A stretch of 46,119 nt of DNA, from the NCBI GenBank assembly GCA_050696075.1, contig JBOGUF010000096.1:1-46119 (forward strand), read 5' to 3'. A program made the translations under genes and the position numbers. This document shows positions 7,987 to 14,959 of this stretch, piece after piece. Positions within the stretch are counted from its first letter, which is position 1; the number at the start of each line of letters is the position of its first letter. Origin of the DNA: JBOGUF01 sp050696075 (GTDB taxonomy: Bacteria; Chloroflexota; Chloroflexia; Thermomicrobiales; UBA6265). Below the pieces are notes generated by a model. It was given only the letters and a program-made list of their open reading frames with translations. It made no database searches and was not told the origin of the DNA.

Positions 7987-8345
7987 CTAGTCAGTTGATC
8001 CGCGGGTCGCAAAGCCAAGTTCGCGGCGTTTCAACCCGGGGGACTCGGTTTCCGCCTCAATCGCTGCAATTGCACGGTCGGTTTTGCGCTCCAGTTCCGC
8101 AGTAGATACGCCTACAAACGCCGCCCTTAGGCGGCGTTCGCTAAGCTCCGTCATGCTGAGGCGAAGCCGAAGCACGCCCTGAGGAACCGAAGGGCATCCC
8201 CCGGCGACGCCGGTCTTTCGTGCCGCCGCCGCGCTGCGCGCGGGGATGCTTCGATGCCTCAGCATGACGGGGTGCAAACGCGGCCTAGTTCATCGATGAT
8301 CGCAAAGTCTTTCGACCGCTCGTTCTCCGACTCGTGTTCGTTCAT
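7987..8345 (-). pseudogene. small gene interrupted by MITE insertion
   Basis: Two halves of one small gene flank a 156-bp element. The 5' half starts at the ATG at 8345, with AGGAG correctly spaced, and encodes MNEHESENERSKDFAIIDEL before entering the element and stopping at 8259. The 3' half (from 8127 down to 7987) encodes RAAFVGVSTAELERKTDR and about 28 further residues. Removing the element plus one TA joins the halves in frame as a 66-residue protein. The product looks like a small, charged, helical protein, perhaps an antitoxin-like or regulatory protein. I do not recognise the family. The interrupted 5' half could still be translated as a 28-residue peptide. Confidence 0.75.
8130..8285 (+). 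mobile_element. MITE-like element, copy 1 (156 bp)
   Basis: The element has imperfect terminal inverted repeats of about 38 bp. The left end begins GGCGGCGTTCGC; the right end, read inward, begins GGCCGCGTTTGC. Both share a CGTCATGCTGAGGC core. It is flanked by TA on both sides (8128-8129 and 8286-8287), as expected for TA-targeting transposons such as the IS630/mariner group. It encodes no transposase. A 191-bp relative is at 33806-33996 in the same orientation, differing mostly in the middle. Excision restores the small gene it interrupts, which fixes its boundaries. Confidence 0.88.
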
Positions 8346-8461
8346 TGCCGTTCTCCTGAGATTCACATCGTCAGGATACCAGGGCAAGATGGTCAACCTG
8401 CTACACTGCCGCGTCGTGGCGGGTGAGGTCACCGGCCGATGCAGCGTGTGCGATAGAGCGA

Positions 8462-9511
8462 ATGGCGGCGATACGGCAGCGACGACGAGAGGAGATGCGG
8501 GCGCCGGCCTTGGTGGTCGACCCAGAGGCGACGCGGGTGGTCGAGGCGCAGGGACTGCGCAAGACCTACGGTGGGGTGACCGCGCTCGAACGGCTCGACT
8601 TGTCGCTTCCACGGGCGGCGGTCGGGTTGCTCGGCGCCAACGGTGCGGGCAAGACGACGCTGATTCGCCTCTTGCTCGGCCTCAGCCGGCCAGACAGCGG
8701 CATCGCCACGGTGCTCGGACACGACGCGCAGCGCGAGGGCGTCAAGGTCCGCGAACGCGTCGGGTATATGCCCGAATCGGACTGCCTCCCGGATACCACG
8801 ACCGCCGCTGACTTCGTCGGGCACATGGCGGAGATGAGCGGCCTGCCGGCGCGGCAAGCGCGGCAGCGCGCGGCCGATGTCCTCTATCAAGTCGGGTTGG
8901 ACGAAGAGCGCTATCGGCTGATCAAGGGCTTCTCGACCGGCATGAAGCAGCGGGTCAAGCTGGCACAGGCGATCGTCCACGACCCGGCCCTGGTCTTCCT
9001 CGACGAGCCGACCAACGGCATGGACCCCCAAGGGCGAGAGGAGATGCTGGACCTGATTACCCGCATCTATCGCAATCTGGGGATCGCGGTCGTCGTCTCC
9101 TCCCACATCCTTGAAGACATCGAGCGCGTCTGCGACTACGTCGTCATCCTCGACGGCGGCCGGTTGATGCTGGCGCAGCCGCTGGCCGGGCTCGGCGATG
9201 AAGAGGGCTACTTGCTGGTCCAGGTGGACGGCGACCCGTCGCGGCTGATCGGGCGCCTGGCGACCGACGGCATCGAGGCCCGTCTGGTGGATGAGACGGA
9301 TGAGATTGATCGCTTCCGGCAAGAGATCGTCGTGCGCTTCGACGGCGAGCGGGTCTACGACGCGGTCCGCGACGCGACCGCGGAGCTGGGGCTGCCGTTG
9401 CGGTCGCTGCGGATGCGGGCGCGCTCGCTGGAAGACGTCTACCTGGGCAACGTCGCGCCGGGCGAACTCAACGGGGCCGCGTCCGAAGCGGAGGTGAGCA
9501 GTGGCGTCTGA
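8462..9511 (+). CDS. ABC-2 type transporter ATP-binding protein (A)
   Basis: This 349-residue ATPase has Walker A GANGAGKTT (residues 58-66), the signature STGMKQRVKLA and Walker B LVFLDEPTNGMD, followed by a C-terminal regulatory extension of about 90 residues typical of the CcmA/NatA group. It energises an ABC-2 exporter or membrane-remodelling complex with the permease that follows. The start is uncertain. ATG 8462 is used here. GTG 8423 and ATG 8495 are in frame; the latter has GAGAGGAG but with almost no spacing. The gene overlaps the permease start by 11 bases. The operon order is ATPase A, permease A, ATPase B, four-helix protein, permease B. Confidence 0.9.
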   Translation: MAAIRQRRREEMRAPALVVDPEATRVVEAQGLRKTYGGVTALERLDLSLPRAAVGLLGANGAGKTTLIRLLLGLSRPDSGIATVLGHDAQREGVKVRERVGYMPESDCLPDTTTAADFVGHMAEMSGLPARQARQRAADVLYQVGLDEERYRLIKGFSTGMKQRVKLAQAIVHDPALVFLDEPTNGMDPQGREEMLDLITRIYRNLGIAVVVSSHILEDIERVCDYVVILDGGRLMLAQPLAGLGDEEGYLLVQVDGDPSRLIGRLATDGIEARLVDETDEIDRFRQEIVVRFDGERVYDAVRDATAELGLPLRSLRMRARSLEDVYLGNVAPGELNGAASEAEVSSGV

Positions 9512-10433
9512 CCTGAAGAACGCCGCGGTCCCTTCGGACGGCATGCAGGAGCCCGCCCGCTACGGCGAGATTTTCGACCGGGGATACCGGCACTACGATG
9601 GACCGCGGCTCGGTCGCGGTCACGCTTACGGCGCGCTGGTCCGCTTCTCGATCAAACGGGCGCTGGGGATCCGGAAGAGTTGGACGGCGAAGATCATGCC
9701 GATCCTGCTCTATGTGGCGGTCGCCCTGCCGGTGGTGATCTCGCTTGGCATTCGCGCTTTCTTGCCGAACGCCAGCGTGCTCGAGTACCACGACTTCTTC
9801 GGATTCATCTTCGTCATCGAGGGCATCTTCGTCGCCATGATCGCCCCCGAAATGCTCTGCGAAGACCGGCGACAAAACGTGCTGCCCCTTTACTTCTCGC
9901 GAGCGCTCAGCCGGGCGGACTATGTCGTCGCCAAGCTGGCGGCGGTAGCGACCTTGACGCTGACGATGTCGCTCGTGCCGGCGGCGATCCTCTGGCTGGG
10001 ACGGCAGTTGCTGGAGGGTTCGCCCCTGTCGGCGATGAAAGAGAACGCGGGCGACCTGGGCCGGATCGTCGTCGCCGGGACGATTATTGCTCTGTACCTC
10101 GGGTCCATCGGCTTGATGATCTCCTCGTTCACCCCACGGAAGGCGATTTCGGTCGCGGTCACGGTCATCGCTTTCATCCTCTCGACCTTCCTTGCCTATG
10201 CCCTGGCGGCGGCGATCGAGAGTCCGGACTACGAGCGTTTCCTAGTCTTCTTGAGTCCGACTGATACGATCTCTGGATTCGTCCATCGCTTGTTCGACGT
10301 CGAGTGGTTCGAAGGGAATGGGAACGGATTCAGCTTCTGGAACTTCACGCAATGGGAGTACTTGCTCGGTATGGGCGGCATCGTAGCCGTGGCCTTCGGC
10401 GTGATGTGGTGGCGGTACGTGCCCAATGAGTAG
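9501..10433 (+). CDS. ABC-2 type transporter permease (A)
   Basis: This 310-residue membrane protein has a cytoplasmic N-terminus (about 1-65, with the YRHYDGPRLGR segment common in these permeases) and six predicted membrane segments, spread between residues 70 and 305. It is the membrane partner of ATPase A. The start is a GTG at 9501 with GGAGG at 9490-9494, inside the end of the ATPase gene. Its TAG stop is the first part of a run of RGGCGNN heptamers. The transported substrate cannot be read from the sequence. Confidence 0.88.
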   Translation: MASDLKNAAVPSDGMQEPARYGEIFDRGYRHYDGPRLGRGHAYGALVRFSIKRALGIRKSWTAKIMPILLYVAVALPVVISLGIRAFLPNASVLEYHDFFGFIFVIEGIFVAMIAPEMLCEDRRQNVLPLYFSRALSRADYVVAKLAAVATLTLTMSLVPAAILWLGRQLLEGSPLSAMKENAGDLGRIVVAGTIIALYLGSIGLMISSFTPRKAISVAVTVIAFILSTFLAYALAAAIESPDYERFLVFLSPTDTISGFVHRLFDVEWFEGNGNGFSFWNFTQWEYLLGMGGIVAVAFGVMWWRYVPNE

Positions 10434-10482
10434 GCGAGAGGCGAAAGGCGACGGGCGACAGGCGTCGGGCGTTAGGCGAGAG
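10432..10482 (+). repeat. heptamer array, unit RGGCGNN (7 copies)
   Basis: Seven consecutive heptamers follow the consensus A/G-GGCG-NN, varying mainly in the last two bases (GAG, GAA, GAC, GTC, GTT). The array starts within the TAG stop of permease A and ends just before the ATG of ATPase B. A GAGAG at its end may serve as that gene's ribosome binding site. Confidence 0.85.
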
Positions 10483-10488
10483 CATGCC

Positions 10489-11466
10489 ATGGCGGATGCG
10501 CCGGTGGCGGCGATCGACCTGGCGACGTTGCCCGGCGTCATCGCGGGGCGGGAGCCGACGATCGTCATCGAGCACGTCTCGAAGTGGTACGGCGATGTTG
10601 TCGCCGTCTCCGACGTCACCTTCGGCGTGACGCCGGGGGTCACCGGCCTGCTCGGACCAAACGGGGCCGGGAAGTCGACGCTGCTGAAGATGATGTCGGG
10701 CCTGCTCTCGACCTCGTCCGGCGGCATTACGATCCTTGGACGGCCGGCGCGCGGCGAGCCGAGCGCCTACCATCGCTTGGGGCTGGTGCCGGAGCAAGAG
10801 CAGATCTACCCCTTCCTGACGGGGCGCGAGTTCGTCCGCATGAACGCCATTCTGCAACGCCTCTCCAACCCGGACGAAGCGGCCGAGCGGGTGATCGCGG
10901 TGACGGAGATGACCGACGCCGCCGATCGCCGGCTCGGCGGCTATTCGAAAGGGATGCGGCAGCGGATCAAGGTCGCCGCGGCCCTGGTCCACGATCCGGA
11001 CGTGCTCCTGATGGACGAGCCGTTGAACGGGACCGACCCGGTGCAGCGGGCACATTTGATCCAGCTCATCCGCCGGCTTGGCGCCGCGGGCAAGACGGTG
11101 TTGGTCTCGTCGCACGTGCTGGTCGAGGTGGAGCGATTCGCGGAGAACATTCTGGTCATCGTCAACGGCAAGTTGGCCGCCGCCGGGGACTTTCGGGCGA
11201 TCCGGGAGAAGATCGACGAGCACGACCATGCGGTAAGCATCCGCGCCGACGACCCACGCGCCCTGGCCTCAGCGCTGATTGCCGACCCGGCAACCCTCTC
11301 CGTCCGTCTCGACCGTTCCGATCGGCTAATTGCCGAGACGAGCGACGTGCGGGCGTTCTACCGCAGCCTGCCGGTAATCGCGCGGGATTATGGGGTGCGG
11401 TTGTACGAGGTCAAGGCCGCCGACGAGTCGCTGACGTCGGTGTTCCAGTATTTGGTGGAGCGGTGA
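10489..11466 (+). CDS. ABC-2 type transporter ATP-binding protein (B)
   Basis: This 325-residue ATPase has Walker A GPNGAGKST (56-64), signature YSKGMRQRIKVA, Walker B VLLMDEPLNGTD and an H-loop VLVSSHVL. It is a paralogue of ATPase A. The frame is open back to an ATG at 10426 that overlaps the permease A stop, but the intervening codons are the heptamer array, so the ATG at 10489 (MADAPVAAID) is chosen. The partner permease B now lies about 430 bases downstream, beyond the four-helix-bundle gene. Confidence 0.9.
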   Translation: MADAPVAAIDLATLPGVIAGREPTIVIEHVSKWYGDVVAVSDVTFGVTPGVTGLLGPNGAGKSTLLKMMSGLLSTSSGGITILGRPARGEPSAYHRLGLVPEQEQIYPFLTGREFVRMNAILQRLSNPDEAAERVIAVTEMTDAADRRLGGYSKGMRQRIKVAAALVHDPDVLLMDEPLNGTDPVQRAHLIQLIRRLGAAGKTVLVSSHVLVEVERFAENILVIVNGKLAAAGDFRAIREKIDEHDHAVSIRADDPRALASALIADPATLSVRLDRSDRLIAETSDVRAFYRSLPVIARDYGVRLYEVKAADESLTSVFQYLVER

Positions 11467-11491
11467 GCTACTAGCTGCTAGCGACTAGCTT
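11467..11491 (+). repeat. heptamer array CTAGCNN, left flank of four-helix gene
   Basis: Heptamers CTAGCTG, CTAGCGA and CTAGCTT begin directly after the TGA stop of ATPase B. The 18 bases 11473-11490 match the reverse complement of 11894-11911 at 17 of 18 positions, forming an inverted repeat around the four-helix-bundle gene. Confidence 0.85.
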
Positions 11492-11519
11492 TCCGGGGCG
11501 GGGTCGAGAGGGAGAGCTG

Positions 11520-11885
11520 ATGCGAGACTTTCGCAAGATCAAGGTATGGGACAGAGCTCATCAACTCGTGCTCGCCGTTTACGAGGCAACGTCGACATTT
11601 CCGAGAGAAGAGATGTTCGGGCTGACAAGTCAGATTCGTCGTGCGAGCGCGTCGATTCCGGCCAATATCGCGGAAGGTTGCGGTCGAGGGTCAACCGCGG
11701 AGTTGGCCAGGTTTTGCCGGATCTCGCTCGGTTCGGCGAATGAACTCGAGTACCACTTTCTCCTCGCGAAGGACCTTCGCATGCTCGAACCTGCTAGCTA
11801 CGACCGCCTTGACGCGGATCTCGCCGAGGTCAAACGAATGTTGGTGGTCTATGTAGACCGTCTGCTTGAGAACTCCAAGAGTTAG
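11520..11885 (+). CDS. four-helix-bundle protein (23S rRNA intervening-sequence/S23 family)
   Basis: This 121-residue protein matches the four-helix-bundle family first seen in 23S rRNA intervening sequences. It starts MRDFRKIKVWDRAHQLVL and has the typical TSQIRRASASIPANIAEG motif and the LGSANELEYHFLLAKDL helix. Family members form pentameric barrels and have a positively charged face; related Avd proteins assist diversity-generating retroelements, but no reverse transcriptase is visible here. The GGGAGAG site precedes the ATG. It sits inside an ABC operon between 18-bp inverted repeats, with its TAG stop inside the right repeat, which suggests that it arrived as a small cassette. Confidence 0.9.
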   Translation: MRDFRKIKVWDRAHQLVLAVYEATSTFPREEMFGLTSQIRRASASIPANIAEGCGRGSTAELARFCRISLGSANELEYHFLLAKDLRMLEPASYDRLDADLAEVKRMLVVYVDRLLENSKS

Positions 11886-11911
11886 GAGCTAGAAGCTAGT
11901 GGCTAGCAGCT
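11884..11911 (+). repeat. heptamer array GNNGCTA, right flank of four-helix gene
   Basis: Heptamers GGAGCTA, GAAGCTA, GTGGCTA and GCAGCTT overlap the TAG stop of the four-helix gene and contain the GTG start (11899) and first codons of permease B. The right half pairs with 11473-11490 as an inverted repeat. Confidence 0.85.
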
Positions 11912-12654
11912 TATTCTGGAAACCATTACCAGTCGCCACCCTCACGGTCCGCCAGTTCCTCGGCGGGAAGGCCGTGCGGGTGGTTGCCCTGCTTGCATTC
12001 CTCCCGTTTGTCTTTGGCCTGATTTATTTGCTGAACACGGAGGTGGCGACCCAGCGGGAGTTTCTGGCCGAGGTGATCTTTAGCGAGATGGTCGCGCCGA
12101 CGCTGTTGCCGATCACGGTCCTGATCCTGGCGACAGCCGCCCTAGGGAACGAGATTGAGGACCGGACACTGCCGTACCTGGCGCTGAAGCCGCTGAGCCG
12201 GGCGCGGATCGTAATCGAGAAGCTGCTCGGGATCCTGGTCGTGGCCGGGCCGATTGTGCTGGCCGGCCTGGCCGCGACCTACGCGGTCGTGATGCGGGGG
12301 GATGCCGGTGAGCAGGTAGAAGTCCTCACCGCGATGTTGGCCGCCGCCGCGGTGGGAACGCTTGCCTACTCTGCCGTCTTTTTGTTCGTGAGCTTGATTA
12401 TCCCGCGTGCCCTGCTGATGGGCATCATCTACACCTTCGTCTGGGAGAGCCTACTGGGGCGGTTTTTGCCGGGTTTGCGGGTCGTTAGCGTGCGGCATGC
12501 CGTCGACTCGATCTTCGTCGGGATGCTCGATGACCCCGCGGTCACGACGCGCAACGCGACCGCGCCGATGACCGCGACGCTCGTCGTGGTCGCCGTCGCC
12601 GTCGTCTGCGTCGTGCTCGCCACCTGGCGCCTGCAGCGGATGAATCTGGACTGA
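11899..12654 (+). CDS. ABC-2 type transporter permease (B)
   Basis: This 251-residue membrane protein has about six hydrophobic segments (first near residues 30-48, last near 228-245). It contains a cytoplasmic loop with the family pattern NEIEDRTLPYLALKPLSRARIVIEK. It is the likely partner of ATPase B. The only plausible start is a GTG at 11899, which lies inside the heptamer array. AGGAG at 11884-11888, overlapping the stop of the four-helix gene, serves as ribosome binding site with 10-base spacing. The N-terminus (VASSLFWK) is thus partly repeat-encoded, so the original start may have been replaced when the cassette entered. Confidence 0.85.
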   Translation: MASSLFWKPLPVATLTVRQFLGGKAVRVVALLAFLPFVFGLIYLLNTEVATQREFLAEVIFSEMVAPTLLPITVLILATAALGNEIEDRTLPYLALKPLSRARIVIEKLLGILVVAGPIVLAGLAATYAVVMRGDAGEQVEVLTAMLAAAAVGTLAYSAVFLFVSLIIPRALLMGIIYTFVWESLLGRFLPGLRVVSVRHAVDSIFVGMLDDPAVTTRNATAPMTATLVVVAVAVVCVVLATWRLQRMNLD

Positions 12655-12724
12655 GGCGTTAGGGCTGAGGCGTTAGCCGATAGGGAGGACGACGTAGCCC
12701 CTAACGCTTAACGCCTAACGCCTG
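12655..12724. repeat. heptamer repeat hairpin (GGCGTTA / TAACGCC)
   Basis: A left arm of GGCGTTA-like units directly follows the TGA stop of permease B. It is followed by the sequence GACGACGTAG and a right arm of CCTAACG-type units. The centre and arms match the element at 5570-5680, so this is a dispersed copy. It could end transcription of the ABC operon. Confidence 0.82.
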
Positions 12725-12736
12725 GGGAGGGAAGCG

Positions 12737-13690
12737 ATGACCGAGGGGCAGGCGGCGACCGCGTTAGGGCGCTGGCCGGCGTCGGCGCGGGCGATGGGGA
12801 TCGGCGCGATTATGCCGATTTCCGATCGCGGCGCCTTCGGCGGCACCCCGCGTTTCGCGGACATGCTCGAGATTGCGCGGACCGCCGAGGCGGTGGGTAT
12901 GGACGCGATCTGGATTCCCGACCACTTTCTGGTCGAGGAACCGGGTGGCGCAACGATCCGCGGTGTCTGGGAAGGGTGGACGACGATCGCGGGGCTGGCC
13001 GCGGCGACGTCGCGCATCACCCTCGGCATCTTCGTCACCTGCACCGCGTTCCGGCACCCGACGATCATCGCTAAGATGGCCGAGAACCTGGATGAGATCA
13101 GCGGTGGACGTTTCGTGCTCGGCCTCGGCGCTGGGCACCACAAGCCGGAGTTCGACCGGTTTGGTCTCCCCTTCGACTACCGCGTCAGCCGCTTCGACGA
13201 TGCCATCCGCATCATCGCGCCGATGCTGCGTGAAGGACGCGCCGACTACCAGGGCACGCACTTCTCGGTCCACGACGCGCCGAACCTGCCGCGGGGACCG
13301 CGCGGCGATCAGGGCGGTCCACCGATCCTCGTCGGCACCGGCGGCGACCGCATGATGCGCCTGGTCGCCCGGTTCGCTGACGCCTGGAACTCCGACTGGC
13401 AGCACGACACCTCGACGTTGATCCCGATGCTGGAACGCCTCGACGCCGCCTGCCGGGAAGTCGGCCGCGACCCGAACACGCTCGTCAAAACCTCGAGCAG
13501 CAACGTCGCCATGAGCGGCTGCCTCAACCTCCGCCCGAACCCCATGACCGGCACCCATGAAGAGATCGCCGCCCAAATCCGGCCCTTCCGCGACCTTGGG
13601 CTGCGCCATTGGGTTGCCGGCCTCGACCCCTGCACGCCGACGAGCATCGAAGAGTTTGCGCGGGTGATGGAAATCCTGGATAGGGGGTAG
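12737..13690 (+). CDS. LLM class flavin-dependent oxidoreductase
   Basis: This 317-residue protein belongs to the bacterial luciferase-like monooxygenase superfamily, TIM-barrel enzymes using FMN or F420. Typical segments are the start MGIGAIMP, the WIPDHF motif near residue 57, the LGIFVTC strand, GGRFVLGLGAGHHKPEFDRFGLPF near 120-145 and PPILVGTGGDRMMRLVARFADAWN near 200. The exact reaction and whether FMN or F420 is used cannot be told. The ATG has a GGGAGGGAAG site. It converges on rlmN, and a heptamer hairpin begins at its TAG stop. Confidence 0.88.
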   Translation: MTEGQAATALGRWPASARAMGIGAIMPISDRGAFGGTPRFADMLEIARTAEAVGMDAIWIPDHFLVEEPGGATIRGVWEGWTTIAGLAAATSRITLGIFVTCTAFRHPTIIAKMAENLDEISGGRFVLGLGAGHHKPEFDRFGLPFDYRVSRFDDAIRIIAPMLREGRADYQGTHFSVHDAPNLPRGPRGDQGGPPILVGTGGDRMMRLVARFADAWNSDWQHDTSTLIPMLERLDAACREVGRDPNTLVKTSSSNVAMSGCLNLRPNPMTGTHEEIAAQIRPFRDLGLRHWVAGLDPCTPTSIEEFARVMEILDRG

Positions 13691-13763
13691 GAGTCAGGAG
13701 TCAGGAGTCGGGGGTCAGGGACGAAACGGCGCTCATTCCCTGACTCCTGACTCCTAACCCCCC
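13688..13763. repeat. heptamer hairpin AGGAGTC / GACTCCT between convergent genes
   Basis: The left arm (to 13720) consists of AGGAGTC heptamers beginning at the TAG stop of the LLM gene. A 17-base loop is followed by a right arm of CCTGACT heptamers (13738-13763). It probably acts as a two-way terminator. It also encodes the last 17-18 residues of RlmN on the minus strand, whose stop is in the left arm. Confidence 0.85.
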
Positions 13764-14870
13764 CGTCTCGTGGTGGGCGCGCAACTGGCCGCAGGCGGCG
13801 GCGATGTCGACGCCGCGGGAGTAGCGGACGGTGGTCGGAATGCCGTGGCCGCGCAGGATGTCGGCGAAGCGGTCGATGCCGGCGGGGTCGGGTCGTTCGT
13901 ATGGCAGGACGTCGACCGGGTTGAGGGGGATGACGTTGACGTGGCAGAGCCGGTGGCGCAGCAACTTGCCTAACTCGTGCGCGATTTGGTCCGAGTCGTT
14001 GATACCGCGCATCAGGGCGTACTCGAAGGAGACGCGGCGACCGGTCTTGGCGGTGTAGCGGTCGACCGAGGCGAGGAGGTCCCGGATCGGGTAGCGGCGG
14101 TTGATCGGGACCAAGCTGCTCCGCAGTTCGTCGTTCGGGGCGTGCAGGGAGACGGCGAGGTTCACTTGGTACGGTTCGTTGGCCAGGGCGTCGATGCGGG
14201 GCACGATGCCGGAGGTCGATATCGTAATCCGGCGCGCGCCCAGGTTGAGGCCGCGTGGGTCGTGGATGATGCCGACGAACTTCATCGTCTCCGCGTAGTT
14301 CTGGAACGGCTCGCCCATCCCCATCATCACGACGTTGGTCAACGAGCGGCCGAGGTCGCGCGCCCGCCGTGCCGCCTCGACGACCTGGGCCACCATCTCC
14401 CCGGCGGTGAGGTTGCGGGTGAGACCGCCGATGCCGGTGGCGCAAAAGGCGCAGCCAACCGCGCAGCCGACCTGGCAGGAGACGCAGACCGTCGCCCGGT
14501 CGGGGTAAAGCATGAGCACCGCTTCGACGAACTGGCCGTCGGGCGTGCGCGTCAGCGTCTTGATCGTCTCGCCGCCGTCGGCGGCGATCTCGCGCACCGG
14601 GCTGAGTGAGGTAAAGGGCAACTCGTCCGCTAGCCGCGCCCGCAGGGCCGCTGGCAGGTTCGTCATCCCCTGGTAGCCGTCGAGTAATCGGCTATAGGCC
14701 CACTGGTAGATCTGCCGCGCGCGGTAGGGCGGCTCGTCCATCTCGCGCAGTCGCGCTTCGAGTTCTTCCAGGGTCAGGTCATAGAGCGAATCGGGCCGCG
14801 CCGAGCGGGGCATCGGCCGGGTCGGTTTGGTCGTCGTTTGGGGAGTGGTCGAGGGCGCGATAGTTTCCAT
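13701..14870 (-). CDS. rlmN: 23S rRNA (adenine(2503)-C(2))-methyltransferase
   Basis: This 389-residue radical SAM enzyme methylates C2 of A2503 in 23S rRNA and often A37 of some tRNAs. The [4Fe-4S] motif CxxxCxxC is Cys136, Cys140 and Cys143, and the methyl-carrying cysteine is Cys360 in ACGQL. The LEELEARLREM segment near residue 35 is the usual N-terminal helical domain. About 29 residues follow Cys360. Of these, the last 17-18 (LGVRSQGMSAVSSLTPDS) are encoded by the heptamer hairpin and look like an accidental extension after loss of the original stop. The start at 14870 has no strong ribosome binding site; ATG 14813 is an alternative. Confidence 0.93.
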   Translation of the reverse strand: METIAPSTTPQTTTKPTRPMPRSARPDSLYDLTLEELEARLREMDEPPYRARQIYQWAYSRLLDGYQGMTNLPAALRARLADELPFTSLSPVREIAADGGETIKTLTRTPDGQFVEAVLMLYPDRATVCVSCQVGCAVGCAFCATGIGGLTRNLTAGEMVAQVVEAARRARDLGRSLTNVVMMGMGEPFQNYAETMKFVGIIHDPRGLNLGARRITISTSGIVPRIDALANEPYQVNLAVSLHAPNDELRSSLVPINRRYPIRDLLASVDRYTAKTGRRVSFEYALMRGINDSDQIAHELGKLLRHRLCHVNVIPLNPVDVLPYERPDPAGIDRFADILRGHGIPTTVRYSRGVDIAAACGQLRAHHETGGLGVRSQGMSAVSSLTPDS

Positions 14871-14959
14871 AACAGACGAAGCCTACCACAGGCGGGATGC
14901 GGCCGGTCGCGTATTATCCCGGCCGGATGAGCGGATAAAACGCGAGGGAGGGGGAATCT

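Noticed and set aside
7987..8277. A 96-residue gene running through the MITE on the minus strand
   Set aside because: Its first 41 or so residues are read from the MITE and have no ribosome binding site; the frame is better explained as the 3' half of a split gene.
10426..10488. Upstream start for ATPase B overlapping the permease stop
   Set aside because: The extra codons are exactly the heptamer array, and the ATG at 10489 begins normal protein sequence.
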